DNA of 64,000 nucleotides from Microcystis wesenbergii NRERC-220 (GCF_032027425.1 NZ_JAVSJA010000001.1:3670001-3734000); one strand, 5' to 3'; positions 17,407 to 25,895 are shown, numbered from the stretch's first letter. Translations and numbers: made by a program. Notes: a model not told the origin generated them from the letters alone.

Positions 17407-18043
17407 GTGTCACAAGCTATAAACCATGCTAGGCAAAGCTTGGTCTGTATCTCACTCAAGCGCTTACCGCTATATCTTTTCCCTGCTTTGTTACCCGAAG
17501 CCTTAGCAGTTGCCAGAGCCATTGGGAATGAATACCACCGTGCAAGGGCATTGACAGGGTTAGCTCCCCATTTACCGGAAATTTTGTTACCCGAAGCTTT
17601 AGAAGTTGCCAGAGGGATTAGGGATGAATCCGACCGTGCAACGGCATTGGCCTGGTTAGCTCCCCATTTACCGGAAAGTTTGTTACCCAAAGCCTTAGCT
17701 GTTGCCAGAGATATTTGGTCTGAATCCTCCCGTGTAGAGGCATTGATAGGGTTAGCTCCCCATTTACCACAAGTGTTACCAGAAGTTTTAGTGGTTGCCA
17801 GAGAGTTTGGGTCTGAATCCTCCCGTGCAGAGGCATTAAAAGCCTTAACCGCCCAATTAACCCCTGCCAATGTTGACTTATCTTTCTGGGAAAAAACCCT
17901 TCAGGCTTTGGGTACTCTCACTCGTTCTAATTTCCTCAAAACCATTCCCAACTTAGTCCCTTTAATCCTTCATTTGGGGGGGGGAGGTTGCCTTAAGAGA
18001 GGTGTTTCAAGGGATTAGGGAGGTGAGTCGCTGGTGGCGGTGA
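17407..18043 (+). pseudogene. 3' end of a tandem-repeat protein gene, frameshifted (tail copy 1)
   Basis: Encodes four degenerate repeats of about 34 residues with the pattern LPEALxVARxIxxExxRAxALxxLAPHLPE. A conserved tail follows: ANVDLSFWEKTLQALGTLTR and IPNLVPLILHLGG. The frame then breaks in a G9 run (17976-17984); the next frame continues VALREVFQGIREVSRWWR and stops at 18043. An eight-G run would restore the frame. The repeats resemble C-terminal repeats of large cyanobacterial STAND or caspase-linked proteins, but the N-terminal part is absent. A GTG start at 17407 is possible but not credible as a native start. Confidence 0.6.
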
Positions 18044-18106
18044 TTCCCATAAATCAATTAGAAGTGCTACGATCAACTGATAATGTAACTATAACAGTCA
18101 CTATTT

Positions 18107-18301
18107 ATGCGCTATCAAGTTCGACTCAAAGAAAGCGAAGAAGGTTATGCAATTTGGTGTCCCGGTTTACCCGGATGTTGGTCACAGGGGGACACTGAAG
18201 CAGAAGCTATAGAAAATATCAAAGAAGCGATACAAGACTATTTAGAGACAATTGAAGAATTAAACAAAGATGCTGAAGTGCGTTATGTAGAAGTAGGATA
18301 A
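18107..18301 (+). CDS. hicB: HicB-type antitoxin
   Basis: A 64-residue antitoxin with the partial RNase H-like fold of HicB: RYQVRLKESEEGYAIWCPGL, PGCWSQGDTEAEAIENIKEA and a C-terminal helix. It should neutralise the HicA mRNA interferase encoded 2 bases downstream. It lacks a C-terminal DNA-binding domain, so operon autoregulation by this short form is uncertain. The pair sits between tail copies 1 and 2 of the repeat-protein gene. Confidence 0.9.
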   Translation: MRYQVRLKESEEGYAIWCPGLPGCWSQGDTEAEAIENIKEAIQDYLETIEELNKDAEVRYVEVG

Positions 18302-18303
18302 GT

Positions 18304-18516
18304 ATGCCAAAATTACCCGGAATTAATCATCTACGCGCTGTTAATGCCTTTGAAAAAGCGGGATTCCGCATCACTAGACAGAGAAAACATATTACTATGA
18401 CAAATGGAGAACAGACTATCACCATTCCACGAGCAAATCCGGTTAATGCTTATACAATGGCAGGGATTGTTAAAGAAGCGGGTTTAACTATCGAAGAATT
18501 CTTAGAATTACTCTAA
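18304..18516 (+). CDS. hicA: HicA-type mRNA interferase toxin
   Basis: A 70-residue HicA with the double-stranded-RNA-binding-like fold: HLRAVNAFEKAGFRITRQRK, HITMTNGEQTITIP and the C-terminal GIVKEAGLTIEEFLELL. The catalytic His is the one in RKHITM. By family it cleaves mRNA and arrests translation. It starts 2 bases after hicB, the antitoxin-first order common for this subtype. Confidence 0.9.
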   Translation: MPKLPGINHLRAVNAFEKAGFRITRQRKHITMTNGEQTITIPRANPVNAYTMAGIVKEAGLTIEEFLELL

Positions 18517-18533
18517 AACTATTTCTAACCTGC

Positions 18534-18664
18534 TTTTAATCCTTCATTTGGGGGGGGGGAGGTTGCCTTAAGAGAAGTGTATCAAAGTATTAGGGATGTT
18601 AGTCGCTGGTGGCGGTGATTCTTGTTCTATGAATTAGCCTCCGCCTTATCCAATTGAATCAGCG
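18534..18664 (+). pseudogene. Repeat-protein gene tail copy 2
   Basis: Only the last part of the gene is present: the segment encoding TLILHLG-like sequence with a G10 run at 18550-18559, then LREVYQSIRDVSRWWR and TGA at 18616-18618. About 45 bases of shared downstream sequence follow (TTGTTCTATGAATTAGCCTC). It is nearly identical to the matching part of tail copy 3 at about 19312-19440. It lies between hicA and the relE-type gene. Confidence 0.6.
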
Positions 18665-18705
18665 AGTGCTTTTGCTCTGATATTGTGAGGGATGATTGCT
18701 TGTAT

Positions 18706-18960
18706 TTAGCGGTAAATATGCTTTCGATGCCCAATATCAAAAACAATCACCTTCTTTTCTGAATCATCGATCCCATAAATAATTCGATAAACTCCAATCC
18801 GAACTCGCCAACCTTCTCTTCCTGTCAGTTTTAGACCTCCTGATGGTCTTGGATTTTCAGCTAATTCTCTAATGCCATCTCGAACTTTTTGATAATCATC
18901 CTTTGGGAGATTTGCTAAAGCCTTAGAAGCACGTTTTTTAATAGTAATATTGTAACTCAT
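18706..18960 (-). CDS. RelE/ParE-superfamily toxin
   Basis: An 84-residue RelE-type toxin: YNITIKKRASKALANLPKDD, RDGIRELAENPRPSGGLKL, EGWRVRIGVYRIIYGID and VFDIGHRKHIYR. The Arg-rich second half (WRVRIGVYRIIY) and final HRKHIYR match RelE ribonucleases that act on ribosome-bound mRNA. The gene overlaps its antitoxin gene by 4 bases. A deletion derivative of its 3' end lies at 20177-20258. Confidence 0.88.
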   Translation of the reverse strand: MSYNITIKKRASKALANLPKDDYQKVRDGIRELAENPRPSGGLKLTGREGWRVRIGVYRIIYGIDDSEKKVIVFDIGHRKHIYR

Positions 18961-19157
18961 TGCTGACTATTTTCAATTTCAGCAATCGCTACTTCAAAAG
19001 GAATTTCATCATCCTCTCCTGAGACAGCCAAATCATAGGCTCTAATGGCATCTAACTCTTCTGATTCTTCCAGCAGTTTCTGATATTCTTCTATATCTAA
19101 AAGAACACCTATTCGATTACCCTGCTCATCGGTGATATACCTTTCCTTTAATTTCAT
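18957..19157 (-). CDS. Antitoxin of the RelB/Phd type
   Basis: A 66-residue antitoxin starting KLKERYITDEQGNRIGVLLD, with IEEYQKLLEESEELDAIRAY and an acidic C terminus that would wrap the toxin. It lies upstream of and overlaps the RelE-type toxin gene by 4 bases, the usual antitoxin-first order. The family name (RelB, Phd or similar) is uncertain; pairing is clear. Confidence 0.85.
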   Translation of the reverse strand: MKLKERYITDEQGNRIGVLLDIEEYQKLLEESEELDAIRAYDLAVSGEDDEIPFEVAIAEIENSQQ

Positions 19158-19203
19158 TTGAGAACAACTGCCTTAGTTAATTTTCGTTCCAATTATAACT
19201 CAG

Positions 19204-19392
19204 GTGTTAACCCCTGCCAATATTGACCTATCCTTCTGGGAAAAAACCTTTCATGCTTTGAGGACTCTCACTCGTCCTCATTTCCTCGAAACTATTCCTA
19301 ACTTAGTCCCTTTAATCCTTCATTTTGGTGGAATTGAAGCCTTCAGAAAAGTGTATCAAAGTATTAGGGATGTTAGTCGCTGGTGGCAGTGA
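19204..19392 (+). pseudogene. Repeat-protein gene tail copy 3 (frame intact, N-terminus missing)
   Basis: A 62-residue frame: ANIDLSFWEKTFHALRTLTR, FLETIPNLVPLILHFGG, IEAFRKVYQSIRDVSRWWQ. It matches tail copy 1 but without the homopolymeric G run (TTTTGGTGGAATT here), so the reading frame is unbroken. No repeats precede it; the RelB-type promoter region abuts its start. It is a relic of a longer gene, not an independent one. Confidence 0.6.
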
Positions 19393-19515
19393 TTCTTGTT
19401 CTATGAATTAGCCTCCACCTTACCCAATTGAATCAGCAGTCTGCTCCCCAGTGTCTTCGGCAAGCGCAGAAATCCAATAAAATAGTGAATAGGTGACATC
19501 GGGAAAAAATCATCT

Positions 19516-20166
19516 ATGGCAACTACATCAGAAGACGTATGGCGACTCTTAGCCGAATTAGCGACTGCTCAAGCCGAATTAACTGCTGCTCAAAAAGAAA
19601 CTGACAAACAACTCAAGGAGACTGACCTGCTATTGAAGGAAGTTAGTCAACAACAGAAGGAAAACGCCCAACAAATCAAGGAAACTGACCGACAACAGAA
19701 GAAAACTGACAAACAACTCAAAGAATTAGGTCAGCAAATTGGGGGACTCGGTGCAAAATTCGGCAGCTTTACCGAAGGACTTGCCCTTCCTTCAATGGAA
19801 ACGATTCTCAGGCAACGCTTTGGTATGGAAGTGGTTAGTCCCAGTGTCCGAGTCAGTAAAAATGGACAACACCTAGAAATTGATGTCCTTGCCTATACCA
19901 ATGGTGAGCTAAATACTGCTTATATCGTTGAGGTTAAAAGTCATGCCAGAGAGGAATCTATTACTCAGTTAAAAAGTATTTTGCAACGGTTTCGCCGCTT
20001 TTTTTCTGAACACAAAGATAAAAAACTCTATGGCATATTAGCAGCCGTTGATTTATCCCCAGAATTACGGGAAAAAATTCTGCAAGAAGGGCTTTATGTG
20101 GCTCGGATTCATGACCAAGTATTTGAACTCGATATTCCCGATAATTTTCAACCTCAACCTTATTAA
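19516..20166 (+). CDS. Coiled-coil PD-(D/E)XK-like protein (DUF3782-like)
   Basis: A 216-residue protein. Residues about 10-75 are a heptad coiled coil rich in KETDKQLKETD-type repeats. Residues about 80-200 are a nuclease-like fold: QRFGMEVVSPSVRVSKNGQH, EIDVLAYTNGELNTAYIVEV with the ExK motif EVKS, and a final AAVDLSPELREKILQEGLYV. The D...EVK arrangement fits DUF3782 and related PD-(D/E)XK proteins, common and multicopy in Microcystis. Actual nuclease activity is unproven. A truncated relative begins at 53761. Confidence 0.75.
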   Translation: MATTSEDVWRLLAELATAQAELTAAQKETDKQLKETDLLLKEVSQQQKENAQQIKETDRQQKKTDKQLKELGQQIGGLGAKFGSFTEGLALPSMETILRQRFGMEVVSPSVRVSKNGQHLEIDVLAYTNGELNTAYIVEVKSHAREESITQLKSILQRFRRFFSEHKDKKLYGILAAVDLSPELREKILQEGLYVARIHDQVFELDIPDNFQPQPY

Positions 20167-20176
20167 AACAGCAAAG

Positions 20177-20258
20177 GCGATCGCTTTTGATCTGATCTTG
20201 TCAGGGATGATTAGCCCAATATCAAGAACAATCACCTTCTTTTCTCAATCATCGATCG
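20177..20258 (-). pseudogene. Deletion remnant of a relE-type toxin 3' end
   Basis: About 80 bases match 18662-18772, covering the end of the RelE-type toxin gene and its downstream sequence, with an internal deletion of about 30 bases and a few substitutions. No reading frame of useful length remains. It lies just after the DUF3782-like gene. Confidence 0.5.
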
Positions 20259-20374
20259 TTTTGACCTGTAAGGGCAAGTCAAAAATTTTTCCCTACCCCC
20301 ACCCCCTACACCCTGTAAACTTTTCAGGTTCTCTGTCCCCCCGTGAGGGATCGGGATTTTGGGGAGGAGGGGAT

Positions 20375-22021
20375 TTAGTTAAATAATCTTTGCAGAAAAG
20401 TGCTTTGATCCCGCAGGAAAACCTGAGCGCAATTGCGCCCTGGCATCCCCGAAATTGAGCCGCCGGGGTGAGTTCCTGCCCCGGTTAAATAAAGGTTTTT
20501 AATGGGGGTTTTGTAGTTAGCTATTTCCGGCAAAGGACGCAGGAAAATCATCTGATCTAAAGTCATATCAAGATGATAGTAATTACCTTTATAGGAACCC
20601 AAACGATTAGCTAATTCGGCCGGACTTTCCACCCGACGGGCAATAATGGCGGATTTGAGATTTGGGGTATAATCGGCCAGTTTATCAAGAACTCGATCGG
20701 CCACGCGATTTTTTAATTCTTCCGTCCATCCCGTGCCGTTTAATCCTGTTCCCTCGGCCCCGGCAATCTGATAGGGGGCAAAAAATTCGATCCAGAGGGT
20801 ATGCTTGCCTTGGGGGGCCATGGAGGGATCGAGAATAGTGGGGACATCTAGGTACATCGAGGGATTTTCGTCGGGAATCTGCCCCAAAATCGTTAAAGCG
20901 TGGGCCTGTTCAACGTGACGCACGGAATCGGCGATGAGAATTGTTCCCTGTAAATACTCCTCTTTGTGATCATAAGCCTCGAACCTTGGCGCTTCGGCGA
21001 GGGCGCAATCAATTTTAAGAATTGTTTCATTGTTATTGACAATTCGCCGTTCTACCCTTTCTCGCAATTCCGGATCGGCGGCATCCACATCGGCGGGAGC
21101 GACTAACTGTAAAAAGACTCGTCTAGCGTCAATATTAGAGATAACACCCGCTTTTGCCAGATATTCCTGTCCAGAGTCCACCCTAACCCCGATCGCTTGT
21201 CCTTCCTCGATTAGAATCTGTTTAACCTTCTGCTCGGTTAAAATTACCCCACCGAGACTAACAACGCATTTCACCAGAGCCTCGGTTAGTGCGCCCGTAC
21301 CACCACGAGGGCGAGCCACTCCAGGGGAATGACGCATCGCCATCATCATCATCCCGGAGGTAATACCTTTTTGGGAGGGAGGAGCGCCAATTTCTGCCGC
21401 TAGACGAGCCAGGGGTGCTTTGACAAATTCGCTCTCAAACCACTCATTGAGGACATCTTCGGGGGAAGTAATCATCGTGCGGATGAAGTCGAGCAGTTTC
21501 TTTTTCGAGCCGATCGCTTTCCAGACACTAGCTAAGGCACTAGAGTTATAATTGCGGGCGATTCTGAGCAAATCTTGGGGCGGGGCATTAAACCAAGGAC
21601 CGATCGCATTCATCAACTGCGCCCAATAGTCGATAAACTGAAGGTAGCGATCGGCATCTCGCGGACAAAACTGGGCAATTGCGGCGTGAGTTTTTTCCAG
21701 AGAGCGATAGGAAAGAAAATATTGGCCGGAGGGATGGGGACAGAAAACGGTAGGATCGAAGAATAAATACTCTAATCCGTGCCGTTTTAGCTCTAATTCC
21801 TCAATTACTGGTCCTAAAAAGATAAATTCGTGATCGATCGCACAGAGATTAAACTTAAAATCGGGGGCTAGATCCGGGATAACCGCTTCTGTGGTAGCCG
21901 CTCCTCCTGGTACGCTACGCTGTTCCAGAAGGAGGACGCGATAACCAGCTTTGAGGAGATAGGCGGCACAAACTAAACCATTATGCCCCGCACCGATGAG
22001 GATGACATCGTAACTTTCCAT
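20375..22021 (-). CDS. crtO: Beta-carotene ketolase, CrtO type
   Basis: A 548-residue FAD-dependent ketolase related to phytoene desaturases, which puts a 4-keto group on beta-carotene to make echinenone. The FAD-binding start is YDVILIGAGHNGLVCAAYLL with PGGAATTEA. The middle has FIRTMITSPEDVLNEWF and GAPPSQKGITSGMMMMAMRH, and the end YLTGAGTHPGGSISGMPGRN. These match my memory of the Synechocystis CrtO closely along the full length. Echinenone serves in photoprotection and as the OCP carotenoid. It stands alone; no other carotenoid gene is adjacent. Confidence 0.9.
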   Translation of the reverse strand: MESYDVILIGAGHNGLVCAAYLLKAGYRVLLLEQRSVPGGAATTEAVIPDLAPDFKFNLCAIDHEFIFLGPVIEELELKRHGLEYLFFDPTVFCPHPSGQYFLSYRSLEKTHAAIAQFCPRDADRYLQFIDYWAQLMNAIGPWFNAPPQDLLRIARNYNSSALASVWKAIGSKKKLLDFIRTMITSPEDVLNEWFESEFVKAPLARLAAEIGAPPSQKGITSGMMMMAMRHSPGVARPRGGTGALTEALVKCVVSLGGVILTEQKVKQILIEEGQAIGVRVDSGQEYLAKAGVISNIDARRVFLQLVAPADVDAADPELRERVERRIVNNNETILKIDCALAEAPRFEAYDHKEEYLQGTILIADSVRHVEQAHALTILGQIPDENPSMYLDVPTILDPSMAPQGKHTLWIEFFAPYQIAGAEGTGLNGTGWTEELKNRVADRVLDKLADYTPNLKSAIIARRVESPAELANRLGSYKGNYYHLDMTLDQMIFLRPLPEIANYKTPIKNLYLTGAGTHPGGSISGMPGRNCAQVFLRDQSTFLQRLFN

Positions 22022-22166
22022 GCAGTTTCAAAAATTCCTATTTTTAATTTTGCGCTTTTCTTGGCCTTAATATGTTAAAAATAGTTAAAGATTCGCTGCT
22101 GTCAGCAGATTTCAGCGAGCAGTTATGAGTGAGCAGGTAGAAAACATTTAATTTTTCCTTTTTTTT

Positions 22167-22493
22167 ATGAGTTCTTCAATCAAAGTTATTCAACCATCGG
22201 GTATTTTAGATGGCAACCAAGCCGGCCAATTTCGCCAAGAAATTGCCGAAGCCGTGCAGGGAGGTTCAGAAGTTATTATCGTTGATTTCAAGGATGTCAC
22301 CTTTATGGATAGTTCTGGTTTAGGGGCGCTAGTTTTATCCTTAAAAACCGTGCGTTCTGCGGGGGGTAAACTATTGATTTGCTCGATTAATGATCAGATA
22401 AAAATGTTATTTGAATTGACCGATATGGATCGAGTTTTTGAAATTTTTAATAACCGAGAAGAATTAGAACAAATAATCTCGGAAATTAATTAA
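22167..22493 (+). CDS. STAS-domain anti-sigma factor antagonist (RsbV-like)
   Basis: A 108-residue single STAS domain. The phosphoacceptor region is VTFMDSSGLGALVLSL, with Ser49/Ser50 as the expected target of an RsbW-type kinase. It would bind and titrate the kinase when dephosphorylated. It converges with the response regulator-phosphatase gene with a 4-base overlap, and an RsbW-like kinase gene follows at 23799, so a partner-switching module is likely. Confidence 0.9.
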   Translation: MSSSIKVIQPSGILDGNQAGQFRQEIAEAVQGGSEVIIVDFKDVTFMDSSGLGALVLSLKTVRSAGGKLLICSINDQIKMLFELTDMDRVFEIFNNREELEQIISEIN

Positions 22494-23626
22494 TAAAAAT
22501 CCACCTGCATGATCGAAAGATCATCCTTAAAATTGCCATCAAATTGTAAAGCTTGAATTTCTCCAATAAAATTATCGAGATTTTTGGCGGAATTACAGTG
22601 ATAATTTCGTAAAGATTGAATAAAGTTTTCTAGTCCCCACATCCTACCATCAGCACAATCGATCTCGTAAATTCCATCGCTAAAAAGATAAAGACTACTG
22701 GGTAAATTCAGGGATTGAACCTGATTAATATATTCTGCTTCTAGAAACATCCCGATGGGAAAACCGGGGGCTTTCAGTCTGGTTTCCATCACCTGGCCAA
22801 AAGGTTTTTGAGTCAGGAGAACTGCCGGGGGATGACCGGCACTGGCATAGGTTAACTGTTGTTGTTTCTGATCATAAATTCCGTACCAGATAGTAAAATA
22901 TTTATCATTCTTAGGACTGATTTGATAAACTTGATTTAACCCTTGTAAAACCTGATTAGGTTGATAGTAATTAACCTGAGTTAAACCACGAGAACGGAGT
23001 AAATTAATCACCGAAAGGGAAGGTAAAGCCGCTCGCAACCCATGGCCTGCCACATCTAAAAGATATAACATCAAATGGTCATTATCTAACCAATAATAAT
23101 CAAAGCCATCGCCCCCCAATCGACGAGAAGGAAGGAAGCGAAAATCGATAGCAAGTTTTGGAGAAATGAAAGGTTCTGGTAACAGCGATCGCACATAGTC
23201 CGCCGCCTCCGCTAACTCCATTTCTAGTAATTGTTTTTGCGCTCGCAGATCGTGACTTAATTGATGCAAACGCATTCCCGCCCGCACGCGCGCTCTTAAC
23301 TCATTAATCTCGATCGGTTTACATAAAAAATCATCCGCCCCCGCATCCAATCCCCTCACCCGATCCTCCACCGATCCCAAAGAAGTTAAGAGGATAAAAA
23401 AAGTCGTTGACAGTTGGGGATTGAGCTTAATTTGCCGGCAAACTTCCAACCCATCGATCCCCGGCATCATCCAATCACAAATAATCATCGCTGGTTTTAG
23501 TTGCCCCGCTTGCTTTAATCCTTCTTCCCCATCACTGGCAACTAAAACCTCGTATTCCTTCTGCAAAGTGCGGCTCAGAAACGTTTGAATTACTCCATCA
23601 TCATCAATTACTAGAATTCGTACCAT
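22490..23626 (-). CDS. Response regulator fused to SpoIIE/PP2C-type phosphatase (RsbU-like)
   Basis: A 378-residue protein. Residues 1-120 are a receiver domain with phosphoacceptor D51 (MIICDWMMPGIDG) and the Lys in DDFLCKPIEI. A short coiled coil (QLSHDLRAQKQLLEMELAEA) leads to a PP2C-like domain at about 165-378 with GGDGFDYYWLDND, LLDVAGHGLRAALPS and FSDGIYE. By family it dephosphorylates a STAS protein, and the convergent STAS gene next door is the obvious candidate substrate. The sensor kinase that drives the receiver is not in the window. Confidence 0.92.
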   Translation of the reverse strand: MVRILVIDDDGVIQTFLSRTLQKEYEVLVASDGEEGLKQAGQLKPAMIICDWMMPGIDGLEVCRQIKLNPQLSTTFFILLTSLGSVEDRVRGLDAGADDFLCKPIEINELRARVRAGMRLHQLSHDLRAQKQLLEMELAEAADYVRSLLPEPFISPKLAIDFRFLPSRRLGGDGFDYYWLDNDHLMLYLLDVAGHGLRAALPSLSVINLLRSRGLTQVNYYQPNQVLQGLNQVYQISPKNDKYFTIWYGIYDQKQQQLTYASAGHPPAVLLTQKPFGQVMETRLKAPGFPIGMFLEAEYINQVQSLNLPSSLYLFSDGIYEIDCADGRMWGLENFIQSLRNYHCNSAKNLDNFIGEIQALQFDGNFKDDLSIMQVDFY

Positions 23627-23798
23627 CTTTTTTGTGACTCGATTATCTCAATCTTACTGCTTACCCCTGACCCCCTGACGGATGACTTTGCTTGTACCTC
23701 AAGACGGGATTAAATCCAGAATCGAGCTAATACATCATTCATAGTTTGGGAAAAATGGTATAACTTCTAGCGTAAGGCATTGCAGAGGTAAGCCGGGG

Positions 23799-24242
23799 GT
23801 GAAGATTTCTTTTCAGGTAGATAGCGATCTCAAGTCCTTAGATACCGTTTTAAACTATTTTGAGCAACTTGAACGGGCGGGCATTCCCCAAAAAGACTGG
23901 CTCCAGTGTCAGCTTGCTCTTGCCGAAGGTTTTACTAATGCGGTCCGTCACGCTCACCGACACCTACCTCCCGAAATCCCGATCGAGATCGAGATCGAGA
24001 TTACCCGATCCCAGATGGAAATTCGCATCTGGGATCGGGGTTCCGCCTTCGATTTAGAGGACTTTATCGAGAAAAACGCCTATCATGACTATAGTTTCTC
24101 TGGTCATGGGCAAGGACTGCCCATCCTCCAAAAAATCGCCGATCAACTCAGTTATACTCGCAGCGAAGATCAGCGCAACTGTCTGTTAATTATTAAACAA
24201 TTTTCCCGCCATGAATCCGATCGCACCCCTCGTTTCTCCTAG
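23799..24242 (+). CDS. Anti-sigma regulatory factor / serine kinase (RsbW-like GHKL ATPase)
   Basis: A 147-residue single GHKL ATPase domain: LALAEGFTNAVRHAHRHLPP (N box), EIRIWDRGSAFDLEDF (G1 box) and GHGQGLPILQKIAD (G2 box). It starts at GTG preceded by AGAGG at 23785-23789. By analogy it phosphorylates the STAS antagonist and binds a sigma factor or another effector. It is divergent from the RR-phosphatase gene and overlaps the rhodanese gene by 32 bases. Confidence 0.88.
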   Translation: MKISFQVDSDLKSLDTVLNYFEQLERAGIPQKDWLQCQLALAEGFTNAVRHAHRHLPPEIPIEIEIEITRSQMEIRIWDRGSAFDLEDFIEKNAYHDYSFSGHGQGLPILQKIADQLSYTRSEDQRNCLLIIKQFSRHESDRTPRFS

Positions 24243-25035
24243 TTGGTTAGTGACTAATCTCGATCGCCCCGATCTGATGGTTATTGACTGTCGTTTTCAA
24301 TTAAACGATCCCGATCTCGGTTATCAAGAGTATTTAGCCAATCATATTGAAAATGCCTTCTATTTACACCTCGATCGCGATTTATCGGCTCCCGTTGCCC
24401 GTCATGGCGGCCGTCATCCTTTACCGAATCCGCAGACAATAGCCGCTAAATTAAGCTCTTTGGGGGTGATTTCTGGTCAAACCCATGTCATCGCCTACGA
24501 TGCCTCCCGTTTTGCCTTTGCCAGTCGTCTCTGGTGGTTATTACGTTATCTGGGCCATGAACGAGTCAGCATTCTCGATGGTGGTTGGCAAAATTGGTTA
24601 AATGCCGGTTATCCCGTCTCCAATCAGATACCTGTGCCGAAAACCGGCGCTTTTCTCCCCCAAGTTCAACAGGATTGGGTAGTCACGATCGAGGAGGTAA
24701 AAAGGCAAAAAGAGCAAGGGGGAGTGGTGTTAATTGATGCCAGGGAAAGCGATCGCTATCGGGGCGAAAGGGAACCGATCGATCCGATCGCCGGCCACAT
24801 CGAGGGGGCGCTTAATTATCCCTGGTTAGAAGTCACCGATAGTCAGGGTTTTTCTCAACCCCGGGCCCGGCAAAAACAACGTTGGCAAGAGCGGCAAGGC
24901 GATCGAGAAATTATCCTCTACTGTGGTTCGGGAGTGACAGCCTGTGTTAATGTCCTTTCCCTTACCCTAGCCGGATACGACAATGTTAAGCTATATTCTG
25001 GAGGTTGGAGTGATTGGTGTTCCTACCTGATCTAA
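24211..25035 (+). CDS. Sulfurtransferase with two rhodanese domains
   Basis: A 274-residue tandem rhodanese. The N-terminal domain (VSPSWLVTNLDRPDLMVIDC; HGGRHPLPNP) is the inactive one and the C-terminal domain carries catalytic C238 in LYCGSGVTAC. The CGSGVT loop is typical of 3-mercaptopyruvate or thiosulfate sulfurtransferases; the donor cannot be fixed. The start overlaps the RsbW-like gene by 32 bases, so translational coupling is possible. Confidence 0.92.
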   Translation: MNPIAPLVSPSWLVTNLDRPDLMVIDCRFQLNDPDLGYQEYLANHIENAFYLHLDRDLSAPVARHGGRHPLPNPQTIAAKLSSLGVISGQTHVIAYDASRFAFASRLWWLLRYLGHERVSILDGGWQNWLNAGYPVSNQIPVPKTGAFLPQVQQDWVVTIEEVKRQKEQGGVVLIDARESDRYRGEREPIDPIAGHIEGALNYPWLEVTDSQGFSQPRARQKQRWQERQGDREIILYCGSGVTACVNVLSLTLAGYDNVKLYSGGWSDWCSYLI

Positions 25036-25296
25036 CCGGCCCTATTGATACCCATCTATCGAGAAAGATTATCAAAATGACCTAATTACTGTACAATCTC
25101 CCTATTATCACTTTTAATTATTCCCAAACTATTATCTAGTTTGTCTCCTAGACAAAAAAGCTAATTTTTATTCTAGTTGCTATCTTTTTGCTCTCAAATC
25201 ACCGCTATTCCTCAAAGAATAGTCGTTTTCCCCCGTAAAATTACTAAAAAGTAATTTTATAGTTAAACTCTATAAAAAATTAGGTATGTATTTTGT

Positions 25297-25848
25297 ATGA
25301 CAGAAGCCGGTCTTTGTCATTGTAATGGTGGCGGCCGTCCGAAAGATCGCCTTTCGATTTTTGTGGATGGCAATAATATGTTTTATGCTCAACAAAAAAA
25401 TGGTTGGTTTTTTGACCCGCGCAAGGTGTTAAATTATTTCACCAACGACCCGAATATTATGTTAATTAATGCCTTTTGGTACACGGGGTTAAAAGATTCC
25501 CAAGATCAAAGAGGTTTTCGCGATGCTTTAATTAGTTTGGGTTATACGGTGAGAACAAAAATTTTGAAAGAATATTATGATGATAGTTCCGGTCGTTTTT
25601 CCCAGAAAGCTAATTTAGATATCGAAATTGTCGTCGATATGTTTAATACCGTCGATCAATACGATCGAGTGATTTTATTTAGCGGTGATGGCGATTTTGA
25701 ACGAGCGATCGAACTATTGCGCTCTAAAAATACTCATATTACCGTAGTTTCTACGGAAGGGATGATCGCTAGGGAATTACGCAACGCCACCGATCGCTAT
25801 ATTGACCTGAACGATATTCGCAAAGATATCGAAAAAAGTGATTATTAA
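25297..25848 (+). CDS. NYN-domain protein, LabA/DUF88 type
   Basis: A 183-residue NYN (PIN-like) domain protein. The acidic sites are IFVDGNNMFYAQQ, LDIEIVVDMFN and ILFSGDGDFERAIELL, which form the metal centre of putative RNases. LabA homologues in cyanobacteria affect circadian output through KaiC-linked feedback. The N terminus has a short Cys-His-Cys stretch (LCHCNGGG) of unknown meaning. Preceded by a 260-base AT-rich spacer. Confidence 0.85.
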   Translation: MTEAGLCHCNGGGRPKDRLSIFVDGNNMFYAQQKNGWFFDPRKVLNYFTNDPNIMLINAFWYTGLKDSQDQRGFRDALISLGYTVRTKILKEYYDDSSGRFSQKANLDIEIVVDMFNTVDQYDRVILFSGDGDFERAIELLRSKNTHITVVSTEGMIARELRNATDRYIDLNDIRKDIEKSDY

Positions 25849-25850
25849 CC

Positions 25851-25895
25851 AGCCGTTTTCTCTTTAAACCGGCTATTTACCCCCTTTTTCTTTAT
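25851..25895 (+). terminator. Possible hairpin terminator after the NYN gene
   Basis: AGCCGTTTT and AAACCGGCT form an imperfect stem with a short loop, followed by a pyrimidine-rich stretch ending CCCCCTTTTTCTTT. It starts a few bases after the stop codon of the NYN gene. The stem has one mismatch, so the call is tentative. Confidence 0.35.

Noticed and set aside
17286-17870. 194-residue minus-strand frame with four repeats
   Set aside because: It is the antisense of the repeat-protein tail; its repeats only mirror those of the plus-strand gene, whose codon pattern and conserved tail are better.
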